From Sarcocystis neurona (lineage: Eukaryota; Apicomplexa; Conoidasida; Eucoccidiorida; Sarcocystidae): a stretch of 64,000 nt of DNA. Below the pieces are notes generated by a model. The model did not search any database. It was not told the DNA's origin and worked only from the letters and a program-made list of their open reading frames with translations. The number at the start of each line of letters is the position of its first letter. Position 1 is the stretch's first letter. The DNA lies in the NCBI GenBank assembly GCA_000727475.1, contig KL647290.1, forward strand, positions 5,937,404-6,001,403. Reading direction: 5' to 3'. The translations under genes were made by a program, and so were the position numbers. This document shows positions 35,881 to 48,297 of this stretch, piece by piece.

Positions 35881-36484
35881 TGGCCCAAGCAGCAGCAGAC
35901 GCGCGAGCGCGTCAGCGCGCGGGACGACAACAGCAAAAGCAGCACAGCAGTCACGCCAGAGTATCAGCCAGCCTCTGCCGGCGGAGGAGGAGGTGGAGCA
36001 GCAGCAGCAGCACCAGCAGCAAAAGCTGCGGCACTCTCAAGGGCGGCAAAGGCAGCGGCGGTCGCAAGGGCAGGAAAACCCGCGACAGCAGCAAGAGCAG
36101 GGACGACAGCACGAGCACACACGACAGCAAGAGCAGGGACGACAGCAAGAGCAGGGACGACAGCACGAGCACACACGACAGCAAGAGCAGGGACGACAGC
36201 AAGAGCAGGGACGACAGCAAGAGCGGCAGCAGCAGGTCGAACAGCAGCAGCAGGTCGAATAGCAGCAGCAGCAGCAACTCAGCGGCCAATGTGCGCAGAC
36301 GCTGCAGCAGCTGGGAGTCCACGTCAGGCTAGGGGCTGTGCGCAGCCTTGCGCTTCCATCGGCAGCAAAAAGAACGGCAGCCGCGACGGCAGCAGACAGC
36401 AGCAGCAGTAGAAGTATATCGTCAAGCCGCACAGCAGCAGCTGCGTCGCTTCTGGGCACGCCGGCAGGAGTAGCAATATCAGTT
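35880..36484 (+). CDS. Plus-strand Gln/Arg-repeat exons, unidentified
   Basis: Two segments look coding. 35930-36260 reads QPLPAEEEVEQQQQHQQQ and then repeats of GRQQEQ and GRQHEHT until a TAG. 36299-36484, bounded by GTGCGCAG and GTGAGT, is in phase 0 at both ends and reads TLQQLGVHVRLGAVRSLALP, Ser/Ala runs, then ASLLGTPAGVAISV. They may belong to one low-complexity protein or to an upstream part of the L19 transcript. No family is recognised. Confidence 0.4.
36084..36232 (+). repeat. 18-bp tandem repeat coding GRQQEQ/GRQHEHT
   Basis: Units of GACAGCAAGAGCAGG plus GAC alternate with GACAGCACGAGCACA plus CAC. The length keeps the frame and gives alternating Gln/Glu-rich and His/Glu-rich hexapeptides. 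Confidence 0.75.
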
Positions 36485-37495
36485 GTGAGTCGCAAGGGAA
36501 GCTGCAGCAGCTGGCATTTCCGCGAAGAGCAGCAACAGTGATGCAGCAGCGCCACCCCGTTTGTGGATAAAGGAGCAGCACAAGAAGCAGCAGCAGCAGG
36601 AATTGAGTTTCTCCTGCTGTCGCCGCAGCAGCAGCACTCCTGTTCGAACATTGTCTGCAGCAGCTGCTACGTGTTCTTGCTGCCACACCAGCAACAGCTC
36701 TAGTACTTTTTGACGGCGGGGCAACAGCAGCACCTGCTGCTGCAAGAAAGTCTCTAGACTCGTAAGCATGGTCAGAAACGCGTAGTGTCAAGAGAGCAAC
36801 TCGTCCCACGCTGTCACATGTGAAGGACGCCAGCAGCCGCGGCGCAGCAGCAGCAGATAGTCGCGTGCAGCAGCAGGAGAGGCACCTCGGGTAGCGGAGA
36901 GCAGCAACTGCAGCTTCTTGCACGCGTCGGAATTGCGCTTAGCTCGGGCCATTACCGCTGCAGGAGGAGCAGCACTGCCATCAATAGCGAAAACACTGCA
37001 GCAGCAGCGGCAGAAAACGGTGGCACAGCAGCAGCAGCGACAGAAAACGGCGCCACAGCAGCAGCAGGAAACGACGGCACAGCAGCAGCGGCAGCAGCAG
37101 CAGCAGAAAACGGCGGCACAGCAGCAGGAGGAGGTCGGCGTGGTGCTCACAATGCGAGCATCAGCGAACCGCCGGGAAGTGCAGCACACCCGCAGCAGCA
37201 GCAGCAGCATATGGGGCTGCAAATCAGAGCTGCAGCAGCCGCAGGTGGAACACGGGCTGTCGCTTCAGCAGCAGCAGCAGAAGGAAGGCAGCAGCAGCAG
37301 CAGGACGGAGGCAGGCGCAGGACACGTCCCGCGTTGAACAGCCGCAGCAGCGACAGCAGCAGCGGCAGCAGAAAGGAGCTGCGTTCCGCGACAAAGCAGC
37401 GCCAGCAGCACGCGATCGTAGTGCGCAGGTGGGCAGAAGACGTGGCAGCGGTAGCTGCCCATCTGGCTGCTGCTGCTGCTGCTCCCGCCTTTTTC
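36485..37495. other. CAG-rich stretch upstream of L19
   Basis: CAG triplets on the plus strand from about 36990 give Ala/Gln/Ser frames with some varied sequence (HAIVVRRWAEDVAAVAAHLA near 37410-37470). It could be 5' leader of L19 or the end of an upstream gene. No start or splice site decides this. Confidence 0.35.
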
Positions 37496-37511
37496 GAGTG
37501 TACGTACACTC
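37496..37511. promoter_or_regulatory. Palindrome directly before the L19 start codon
   Basis: GAGTGTACGTACACTC is a perfect 16-base palindrome. One base separates it from the ATG at 37513. The symmetric A/T change in the outer pair (compared with GGTGTACGTACACC) keeps the palindrome intact. Confidence 0.5.
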
Positions 37512-37512
37512 A

Positions 37513-39633
37513 ATGGAGCAGCAGGTGAAGTTCACTTCACCGTGTGGGGTCCGCCCCATTCTGCGCTGGTGCACCAGGTGCTACGCCACCCAGCGTATCA
37601 TTCCTGCGTTTCGTCAGCGTCCTGCTGCTCCTGGTCTTCCTGCTGCAGCTCCTCCTGCTGCAGCTGCTGGCGCTTCACCTTCTGCTGCTGGCGTTTCTCT
37701 GTCTGCTGCTTTCGCTTCGCTTCCTGCTGCTGCTGCAACTCTTCGTGCCGCCGCTTCTGCGTTACCTCTTTCGGGTGCTGGCGCTTACCTTGCTGCTGCT
37801 GGTGCTGCGTTTCCTTTCCCTGCTGCTGCTGCTGCTGCTTCTCGTCGCTCTTCACGTGCTGCTGCTGGTGTCCCTTTGAGCGCGGCTGCTGCTGCCGCCG
37901 CTGCCTATGCAAGAACAACAGCAAACACCTACCAGCTACCTCAACAGCAGCTAGCAGCAGCAGCAGGGAGAGCAGCAGCAGCAACAGCAGCAGAGAGAGC
38001 AGCAGCAGCAACAGCAGCAGAGAGAGCAGCAGCAGCAACAGCAGCGGAAAAAGCAGCAGCAGCACCAGCAGCAGAGAGGCCAGCAGCAGTAGCAGGAGCA
38101 AGCTGTGCCGGAGCAGCAGCAGTACTCCAGGTGGCTGCAGTTGCAGCAGCAGCATCAGCCGCAATACGAGTGGCGCCAACAGCAGCAACTCGCAATGCAG
38201 GAGGAACAGCAACAGCGAGGACAGCAGCATTTTTAACAACCGGAGCCGCACGCGACCGCAAAAAGCCGGCAGCAGAGATCGCTTCTTCAAAAAAGGGAAG
38301 CACCAAGAGAAGCAGCAGCAGCAGTGATATGACTAAAAGCAACGCGCCGCGCAACAGCAGCCGCAGCAGCAACAGTAGCAGCACCAGGGGCAGCAGCCAC
38401 AGCAGTGGCGTCAAGAGCAGCAGCAAGAGCCGCAGCGTCGAGAACAGCAGCAACAGCAGCAGCGTTAAGAACAGCAGTAGCAGCAGCAGCGTCAAGAACA
38501 GCAGCAACCAGAGCAGCAGCAGGGGCGGCGTCAAGAGCAGTAGCGACAGCAGCAGCACCCAGAGCAGCAGCAGCAGCACCGAGGATAGTGGGAGGAGGAA
38601 GGCGGGGAAGAACTGGGGATGCATGCGCTGCTGCAGTGGGAGAGGCGGCGGTGTGGGGGCGGTGTGCAGCAGCTCTTTGCCGATTCGTGGGACTGCTGCC
38701 GGTGCTGAGAATTTTCTGCTGGAACAGCAACTTGGGGCAGACGCGCACAAGTTTCCTGCTGCTCCTGCTGCAGTCCTGCTTGCTGCTGCAGCAAACGCAG
38801 CTGCCGCTGCTGCTGCTGCTTCCTCCTCTTCGTCGAGTGCTGCAGCAGCAAATTCTTCTTTCTCTCTCCCACATAACAAGTGCCAGACGCTGTGTTCCCC
38901 TAGAGGAGGAGGAGGAGGAGCGGCTGCAGCAGCTGCTGTGCTGCTGCGCGTCGGGGGAAGCAGTGCTGCTGCCGCTGCTGCAGAGGGGGGGATGAGCAGC
39001 AGCAGCAGCAGCGGAGCAGCAGGCTGGCAGCGCAGCAGCAAACGAGAGCTTCGACAGCGGGTGCTGCCCTCTGTTCGACAAAGAAGATCGTTTATTCTTC
39101 AAAACTCGCATGTGGCGAAGCACTGGCCACCGCTGCTCGTCCAGCAGCAGCAGCAGCAACACCAAGGAGACAAAGACGGTCAGCAACTGCCCCAGCAGCA
39201 ACAGCAACAGCAGCAGTCGCAGCAGCAGCAGCCACCGCAGTTCTTGCCGCAGTGGCCGGAGCACGTCGCGGAACTGCAGGAGGAGCAGCAGCAGCAGCAG
39301 CTCGTGCTGCAGCAGCAGCAGGAAGAACAGCAGTTGGACAGACTCCAGAGAGGAGGCGGGTGGGTCGCTCCTGCTGCTGCTGCGGATACTCCTGCTGCCC
39401 GTTTGCAAAGCAGCAGCGCACGCGCATGCAGAGAGCTGCTGCACCACCTGCAGCAGCTTGAAGTCAACAGGATGCAGACCCAGCGGGGCTTTCAAGTAAG
39501 AACGAGATGCGTATACATCGGGGTTGACTTTCTTAAATTTATAAGGAATTTCTTTTGAACTTTCTCTGCAGAGCCGCACAAACATCTGCAGTGATCTCCA
39601 CTGCCCCAGCCATTCTCCCCCCTCTCTCTCTGC

Positions 39634-39685
<52 letters not shown>

Positions 39686-41499
39686 GAGATGCAATGTCGG
39701 CAGCAGGTGTGTAGCAGAAGAGTAAGTTTGAAAGGTTTCTACGTTTCTAGAGATAAAGAAATACGGTAGACGTATGGTTCGAAAGTATATGTGTTACGTA
39801 TACATATGTGTATGTGTACGTTTATATGCGGCCTGTCTGTACACACACAGAGACAGATACCTATATATATATATATACATATATACATATATATATATAC
39901 ACGTCCTCATATATTAATATACAGCGAGAGAACTGCATATATATATATATATATATGAATGAAAGGAGAGTGTCACATATATATTATGTCCAGAAATGAA
40001 TATATATGTATAGAGCTAGCGAGAGAGAGATGTAGATAGATACGCGTATGTATGTACACGTATGTATGTACGTGTGTATAAATGTATGTGTATATGTATG
40101 CATGCATGTATGTATTTATTTAAGTATGTGTATGTATGTATATGTATGTATGTATGCATGTGTGTAGGTATTTACGTATGTATGTGTATGTATTTATGCA
40201 TGGACGTGTACGTACGTATGTATGTGTGTGTGTGTATACGTATGTATGTATATATGGAAATTCGTGTGTTTCTGCATATATATATATATATATACACAAG
40301 AGAGAACAGAGGTAGAAGAGGAGATGTAGAGGAGGAAGCTGGCGAAGATGCTTTGCAAAGGAAACGCATTGTGTGCGTCCAGGAGAAGGCGTCGCATGCA
40401 TTTGTATCCTTGATGGAATGGCAGGCCGCGTGGCAGCTGTGGGCAGGGTGTTGGCAGCAAACTTCGCGCGCATGCAGTGTCGCGAGAAGTGTCTGTCTGT
40501 GCGTAGAAGACGCGAAGGCGTGGAGAGACCCCCTTCGCTTCCCCTCCCTTCCCCTCCCCTCCTCGCTGCGCCGTTTAAGCGGCACGCGGGACGTCCCTTA
40601 GTAGGGGCAGAGAAGAGGAGGAGGTTGGAGGGCGAAGACGAAGAAGAGAAGCCTCAAAAGAAACGAAGAAGAGGAGGAGAATATGCGAGAAAGAGGGGAC
40701 GCAGATGAAGTAGACGGAGAAGACGCAGGAGGGAAGGAAAAGAAGTCGAAAAGAAATGGAGAGGAGAAGACGACGGAGAAGAAGCGAAGAAGAAGAGAAG
40801 CAGCAGAACAGAGAACGAAGAGAACCCCCCCCGAGCGTCGCGCTGTGTGAAAACCACATGCTGCAGCTGCTGCCGGTGTTGCTGCTGTTGCTGCTGCTGC
40901 TGCTGGTCTTGCTGCTGTTGCTGCTGCTGCTGGTCTTGCTGCTGTTGCTGCTGCTGCTGTTGCTGACGCTGATGGTGCTGCTGCTGCTGTTGCTGACGCT
41001 GATGGTGCTGCTGCTGATGGTGCTGCTGCTGTTGCTGCTACTGCTGTTGCTATCGCTGCTATCGCTGCTGTTGCTGCTGGTGATGCTGCTGTTGCAGGTG
41101 CCGGTATTCGGACCGGGAGATTTACTTGAAGTGAAATACGAACTCTCTCGTTCGCAGCAAACGTTTGCAACGTTTCAAGGTGCTGTCCCGTTCCTGCTGT
41201 TTTGTTCTCCCCTCTTCTTTTGTTTACGCTGCTGCTGCGTGTGGCCCTTCCACGACGACTTCGGGGGGTCGGAGAACAGGTGTATGTACACTGCAGCGCG
41301 ACACCTGCGAAGGCTGTCGTTTTCTCTACGCATATCTCACTTTCCTGTTATATACAGGCGGGGTGCCCTTCTCTTATATCTACAGGGGCATACTTAGAGA
41401 GAGAGGGGGGGAGAGACCTACATGTTTATATATACATATATATGTCCTGGCATCATTTTCTGTTATATACGTGCGTGTCCTACTCTTACCGGCAAGTAC

Positions 41500-41530
<31 letters not shown>

Positions 41531-43191
41531 AATGTGTTCATCTTCTCTAGTATAGAGAGGTCCCTATCTGTCTGGCGTATGTATATATACATGTATGCCT
41601 ATTGCATGTGTTGGTCTCCTCTTCACAAAGGTGCTTATTTGTCTGTATACATATATATATATATATATTGATGCACCTTTGATTTATATACTGTGGAGTC
41701 TACCTTCACACACACATATATACGTTCAACTTGAAATATGCATGCACGTATATCAATATATACATGTATATATATTCATCTACAAGAAGCTATACAGAGG
41801 TCTCTCTATCGCTAGCCGTATTTATAGCTGTTCCTCTCTACACACGTATGTACCTATTTCTGTCCATATGCTGTTAACAGATACTTCCGTCCACCCGTTT
41901 ATTTATACATATCTAGCATAGGTATACATCTCCTTTATATATATATGTATGTGCATGCATGTGTGTATGTATGTGTCTCTCTGCCAGTATCCTACAGCCG
42001 TGTCCTCTTCCATATATGTGTATATGTGTGTATGTGTACTTCTACATATGCGTGTGAAGAAGGCAGCTGTATTGATGATGGTGTCACCAACGACTAATAG
42101 AGAAGCTTCGTACTTTTAACAGAACTACCGAGGTTTGTCTCCAATATACGTATATCTTCGTGTGCCTTTCTACCATCTTTTCCGTCGACACATGCATATA
42201 TAATAGAGACGCATGCAGGTAAAGACAGTGGATAGAAAGAGACGTACGGAGGTGTATTCATGAAACTGACTTCCACGTTTATTCCCTGCAAATCTATATA
42301 TATACATAGATACATAGATAGATACGTACATATATATATGTATATAGGTGTGGACATATATATATGTACATGAACATCGCTGAATATATTAGTCACATTA
42401 ACTGCCTGCGTATCTGTGGAAGAAGTTGTACAAGACAGATATATATATATATGTGTATATACAGGTATGAATATACATATGCATATATGTGGACATAGAT
42501 AGTTAGATACATATATATATATATATGTATATATATATGTATATACAGCTGTCAATATATATGTATATATGTGTATATATGTGGACATAGATAGATATAG
42601 ATGTATATACAGGTATCAATATATTTATATGTATATGAATATATGTGTATGTATATATATGGACATAGATAGATAGTTACACAGATATACGTATGTACAG
42701 GTATCAATGTATATGTGTGTTTATATATATGGACACACATAGAAAGTTCGATAGATACACATGTATACACAGGTATCTATTTATATATATGTATATGGAC
42801 TTCCTGAACCTTCGAGCAACTTGATGAGGGTGGCTATCAGTGGGAGTACTTGTGTAAGATATAGATATACATATAGAGAGACACAAATAGGTAGTTACCT
42901 GAATACATATATATATATCCAGGTATTGATACATACCTACACATATATATATATGTGTCGGAACATCGCTGAATGTTTGAGTCAAACCAGCCGCGTGTAC
43001 GTCTGTCGGAATTCTTGTGCAGCATATATATATGGAGAGGGAAGGCAAGATAATAAGACATATGTATATATGTGTATGTATATATACGTCTATATATACA
43101 CGTATCCATACATACATATATATATATAAAGATCACCGAATCCTTTTGTACGTTGAAGTCCCTATATGTGTGTGGGCATACTTGTGCGACG

Positions 43192-43222
<31 letters not shown>

Positions 43223-46200
43223 ATACAGGTATCGATGTATACATATATATATATATATGTGAACATGGCTGTGTGTGTGTGTGTGTGGACGTATTTGAGG
43301 TAGGAGAAGGCGGCTGCGAGGGACGCCTCTTGGGGTCTATCAACACGTGTATATATATACATGTATGCGCATGCATATGTATATGGAGAGATGCAGGAAG
43401 ACCTCCCCTACTACTGCATGCAAGTCTGTTTATATGTACACGCTGTATGCGGTTCGAAGAGAGAAAGGGTCCCTTCCCCACATACACGTGCATGCATAGT
43501 AGCAAAGGCAATAGGAGGGCCTCTCTTCACGTATATATGTGAATGTCCACACACATATATTATGTACAGAGAAAATATCCGCGAAGCCGCCTTTTCACAC
43601 ACATATATATACATGCAAATTCCGACAGACAGGAAGAGTCTCTTCACGTGGATTTTCACACACACACACACACACACACATGAAAATATATATATATATA
43701 TATAACGATAGGAGGAAGAGGGTCTTCTTCCATACATACTCGTTTATATATGTGTGTGTATATATATAGGTGAGTGTGGATGGTGTTTGCAGAGGGAGAG
43801 GCTGACGACTGCCTTTCCCTCGTATGTTTGGGGGAAGACATAGAAAAATTACTCATCAACTCTATACGTTTGCGTGTATGTATATTTTATAGGGGAAAAC
43901 AGAAAGGGTCCTTCTTATAAGGACGTGTGTGTACATCTGTATATGTACATAACAAAGGTTATCCTCTCATATATATATGTGTGTATGTGGCTCCCGGTGT
44001 ATATAGAGAGAGGTGGATAGGAAGACTTCTATTCGTTTGTGTCTCTATACAGAAAACTGAAGGCACAAAAATTCATTGGCACACCTGCCTCTACATCTGT
44101 GTGTGCATGCGCATACAGGTCTATATATATGTAGTTTCATGAGAGCATCATATAGAGGGATTCATACTCACACATATATGCATATACTCTTGCGCAAACT
44201 CCTGGATGTATGTACGCGTGTACACATATCTATATATGTTTAGAGAGAGTGATATTTTGGTGTATGTATAGACATGTGTACATGCTGGTATAAAGGCGTG
44301 CGTGTATGGTCAATGGAGAAGCAGCATTTCCCTTTCCTCCGGTTAGGCTACTGCGTGGAAGTTCGCAAGAAGTTGCTGGGAAGTTCTTTTGTTGTGAGAG
44401 CGGCATACGAGGGGGTCGGGGTCGAGCAGCGGATTCCTTTGTATTCTCCTCGAATCATTTCGATCAAGGTACGTCTCCTTTTCCCGTTGTCCGTTCTTGG
44501 CCGTCTCCCTCCTTTGTCTTTGCTGCTGTCTCCGTTGGCTTCCCCGTCTCGTCTCCGTCTCTGCGGCCTGCTGTGGGGTCCTCCCCCCCCTGCGATGTCT
44601 TATTTTCCCGTTTTTTCTTCGCTTCTTCACCTCTTCGCTTGTCGTCTTCTCCTCCTCTTCCGTCCTGTCCTTCTCCTGCTTTCCTGCATTTCTTGCGGCC
44701 GACAGCCGGACCGCCTTCTGCCCGCGATGGCAGTTGACTTCCTCTTCTCTTGCGCCTTTCTTGACGAGATTGGCCCTTCCTCTTCTTTGGTCGCGACGTC
44801 TTCTGTACGTATGTACAAAATAGACTGCTGCGAACATATAAATATATCTACACACGTATATTGAGATATAATTTTCTGTATATAAGTGGGCTCGTATATC
44901 TTTCAAAGCCATGCATGTACACATGTCTCTACACATATAGACACAGACGTGTCTATACGCCGGCCGATGTATACGTATACATATGGGCGAACACATCCAT
45001 ATATATATACGTGTATATATGTATATATGTGGGTTTATGCCATTTTTCATGGACGTATGTACACGTGTCTGTATATACGTAGTTATGTGTCTCTGTGTAC
45101 AGGCATGTACGCACATATACGTATATATGCACACACATATATGTATGCACATTTGTAGTAATATGTGCGTGTGTAGTAGCATCTTCTTGCTTCGCCTGCT
45201 CTTCTACTTCTGATCCCCTTTTCGCGAGAATATTTATTCTCTCTTGATCGTTTCGATGGGTCACAGCGCTGTCTCTTAACACGTTTCCTTCCTGACGTGC
45301 ATGCAAGTACTTTTCTTGATACTCTTCCTCGTCGTCTGCTGGTCTCTGGCTTTTCTTGTCTATACTTGTGTGCTCGGAGACTTGAATATCGAACTTGGTT
45401 ATAATCTTCATTGATAGGGAGGCCGACGTATGTGCCTCTCCACACGTGTATATACGCACACATATATGTAAACAGCTCCGAGAATACGTATATATGTGTG
45501 TACGTGTATGTACGTGTATACAGCGACATATAAATTCATCCCCAGAACTACGTAACCACGCAGACACTTATGCGTATGTGTTTCTCCATCATGTATTTAT
45601 CTATATGTACATATGTGTGAGGAAGCTGACCTCTGTGCGTATATATATATATATATGTGCGGGTGGATAACATCACTTTGTCTTTCAGGTGGTAAGCAGC
45701 TGCGCCTCACCAACGCAGCAGTTTCTGTTGAATCCGCCGAAGCCGCTGACCCGAGATTACCGCTACAAGTGGAAGTATAATTTCAGAGGACGGTGGAGCC
45801 GGCGCATTGGGAAACACAAACCAGGTGAGCTGCTGTGTGCGGGACGTAGGAAAGCTTGGTTCGCGCGCGGTGTACGTACACCCGAAGACCTGCGCTCCTT
45901 CCGGTGTACGTACACCCCGTGTGGTGCGCACACGATCTGTGGGGAGCAGGGGTCAGTGGACACAGGTACGGCTGGTGTGCAGGCAGCTGAGAAACCTTCT
46001 ATCTTTCCTGCTGGCGCCGGCTGAGAATGCCGGGGGAAGGTGGTCTGTGTATAAAGACGTCTGCTGGGGCAGAGACTGCGGTGTACGTACACCCGAAGTC
46101 TCTCTGGAGTACAGGAAACGAGAGAACGCTTCTCGCGTCTGGGAGCAACTCGTCCCGAGAAAGTTGCGAACGTGACGAGGGGAAGTGCTCGTACATAATT

Positions 46201-48223
46201 TTCCTCGGCTTTTCCTGCCAGCCTTATGTGCATGTTTAGGGCTGCATGCCACTTGTGGCAATATGAGGCAGAGACGCGTATCATCTGTAGAATGATACGA
46301 AATATGAAGCCGCGATGCGGGCCAGTAGCCCCACAGGTCGGTAAGCATGCACTTCCGGTGTACGTACACCGGAGGTGCACAGAGTGTCTCTCTCGAAGGG
46401 GGACGCACACAGACACCAACTGGTGACAGGGGCCTGTCTGGTGTACATACACCTCAAGTCGTGCGTTCCCTTGTAGGGGGCCACGTGTGCTCTCGTAGCT
46501 GTAGGCTTGTTTCCTGTATAGACACATGCGCAATACAGAAACAAGTTGACTGGTAGGCCGAATTCTAGGATGTGCGTACTACACCTGTTTGGCGTCAGCA
46601 GACGTGGAGAAGTGGCCGCTTGCCACTGAGGTGTACGTACACCTGACCCTGCGCAGTTCTGATACGAGGCGGAAAAAAGACAAGAACTGAGGCTAGCTTG
46701 GGTGTGCCGGCCCGCACATCCTCCTGCAGGCATATATATACATATACATATACATGTATATATTACATGCGTGTCTATCTGTAGACTTACATATATACGC
46801 AGTAAGTAATGTATACGTCTGAACGTATAAGTGAAAAAAGGGCATCTTTCTGCAAGTAGCTTGGATGGGGTTGAGGACCGCGCGTCGTAACGGTGAGGGG
46901 AAGGTCGCCGCGTAGACCCAACGACGGCTTCGAAAAGTGGCTTAACCTAACACTATACACCCGTACGTGTACGTATACATCTCTATATACCGTTATATAT
47001 ATGCACATACATATATATATGTATGTGTACGTATATATGTATATAAAGCTTCACGTATGAATAAGCAGGTACATAGCTATATATATATATATGTATGAAG
47101 GCAGGTACGTGGATATACATATGAAGGCAGATCTATCTCATATATATAAAGGCTACCCCTATGCGCATCTGTGTTAAGACTAGCAGATATATATGTATGG
47201 ACAAATCAGTAGATGCCTGTAGGCGGATTTCTGATAAGGCAAATTCTATACTGTATACATCTGTGCATGTAAAACTTAGCATATATATATATATATACGA
47301 ATGGGTAGATGTATAGAAGGATCTTTGATAAGACGAGTATTATCAAGTATTTATACATGTCTTTGCGTGGCGCCCAACGAGTGCAGCTGCCGCATTGCTC
47401 AGTAATTCACGTCGGCGTGGTTATGTATATAAAGCAGAGTATTCGATATATATATGTATGCGTATGTGTAGATATATTGGCATGAAGGTGTACATATATT
47501 CGTATGTAGGGGGGTAGCGCCTTTTTTGTGAACACTTCCCTCACTTCCTCTCTTTCGCGAGTTTGGACCTACGCCTGTGTGTGTGTACATCTTCACCGTC
47601 GTATAGTTTAGACATATACGTGGACAAATACACACATACGCATATATATATGAACGTATACATCTCTATGTAGGCGTGTCTAGACCTACATCTATATTGG
47701 GTACACGTATATATCTACATATATCTTCTGGTACATCTTAGCCAGTCATTCATATAAATATATCCAAACACATCTCTTTTTAACGTCTTTATCTACGCGT
47801 ATACGTATCCACATCTTCGTGGATGTGTACATGAGAAGAGGTAGTTTGTGTCCCACGTCTACACTAAGAAGGTGGTGTCCTCCAGCGGCTTGTACGCGCT
47901 CCTGTGAGAAGGTGCTTCTCGTGAAAGAAAGAAGAAGCATGTGCTGCTGGGCCAGAGAGTCTGCTCCGCGCTGCGCAGGGATTCGCTCGGTCGAGAAGAA
48001 ACTTCGACAGAAAATTGTCCGAGTTCGCAAGAAGTACATGGCCCAGAGAATTGAGGCGGGACTTCCCCCCTACGTGTGGGCAGGGCCATACCCGCAGCTG
48101 AGCCGGAAGCGCTCGCTGCTCGTTCGCGGAGAAATGTACCGGCGGCTGATGCTTTACTCTTTTGTGAGGACTGCTCTGCTGCTGGCTGCTTTCTTCTCTC
48201 TGCTGAACAAACCGAACAGATAG
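37513..48223 (+). CDS. Ribosomal protein bL19, organellar, giant N-extension
   Basis: bL19 lies at the 30S-50S interface in bacterial-type ribosomes, so this copy should serve mitochondria or apicoplast. Five exons: 37513-39495, 41098-41179, 44347-44468, 45689-45824, 47979-48223 (stop TAG). Phases are 0, 1, 0, 1 and all agree; every intron is GT-AG. The predicted protein is 855 residues. Residues 1-35 look like a targeting signal ([20 protein letters not shown]). About 600 residues of Ala, Ser and Gln runs follow. The L19 core starts near residue 640: [78 protein letters not shown] basic C-terminal extension of about 105 residues ends SLLNKPNR. Bacterial L19 is about 115 residues, so most of this protein is extra. 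The start is the first ATG and sits one base after a palindrome. Confidence 0.9.
39496..41097. other. L19 intron 1
   Basis: Begins GTAAGA. Holds long TA and TATG microsatellites (39630-40290), a purine-rich stretch at 40600-40820, and a CTG block that runs to the acceptor. Confidence 0.7.
40861..41097 (+). repeat. CTG block ending at the L19 exon 2 acceptor
   Basis: About 75 CTG/TTG-type triplets on the sense strand end in GTTGCAG, the acceptor of exon 2. Sub-repeats (TTGCTGCTGCTGCTGGTCTTG; TTGCTGACGCTGATGGTGCTG) show recent expansion. If translated it would give a Leu run that does not fit the L19 alignment, so it is intronic. Confidence 0.8.
41180..44346. other. L19 intron 2
   Basis: Three kilobases of TATG/TA/CA low-complexity sequence with a family of diverged repeats at 42370-43200. 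An imperfect palindrome copy (GGTGTATGTACACTG) lies at 41279-41293. No supported exon or nested gene. Confidence 0.65.
42370..43200. repeat. Diverged dispersed repeats in L19 intron 2
   Basis: The sentences GAACATCGCTGAAT (42372 and 42961) and TTGTGC(A/G)(A/G)CATATATAT-like strings (near 42427, 42852, 43014, 43190) recur with about 160-430 bases between them, joined by TATATG and AGGTATCAATATAT-type stretches. This is a decayed repeat family rather than pure microsatellite. Confidence 0.5.
44469..45688. other. L19 intron 3
   Basis: Starts GTACGT, has a pyrimidine-rich stretch to about 44760, TA/TG microsatellite at 44830-45160, more balanced sequence at 45170-45420, and ends TCTTTCAG. No supported exon. 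Confidence 0.65.
45825..47978. other. L19 intron 4
   Basis: Its first 850 bases are balanced in composition and nearly free of microsatellite, and carry six palindrome copies. The rest is TATG low-complexity sequence. A 256-codon minus-strand ORF (45763-46533) exists but overlaps exon 4 and is partly generated by the palindromes. Confidence 0.65.
45869..46643. repeat. Cluster of six GGTGTACGTACACC palindromes
   Basis: Copies at 45869-45882, 45903-45916, 46080-46093, 46357-46370, 46440-46453 (central G to A, making GGTGTACATACACC) and 46630-46643. Two copies share the longer string CGGTGTACGTACACCCGAAG (45868 and 46079). The spacings, 34, 177, 277, 83 and 190 bases, are irregular, so this is not a tandem array. 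Confidence 0.85.
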
Positions 48224-48297
48224 CGACACACGGGGGAAAAAAGAGAGATCGAGAGAGACAGCAGAAGGCGGGGAGGAAGACGGAAGCGAAGACGAAA

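Noticed and set aside
45763..46533. 256-codon minus-strand ORF in L19 intron 4
   Set aside because: It overlaps L19 exon 4 antisense, has no family match, and several of its VYVH pieces are translated palindromes.
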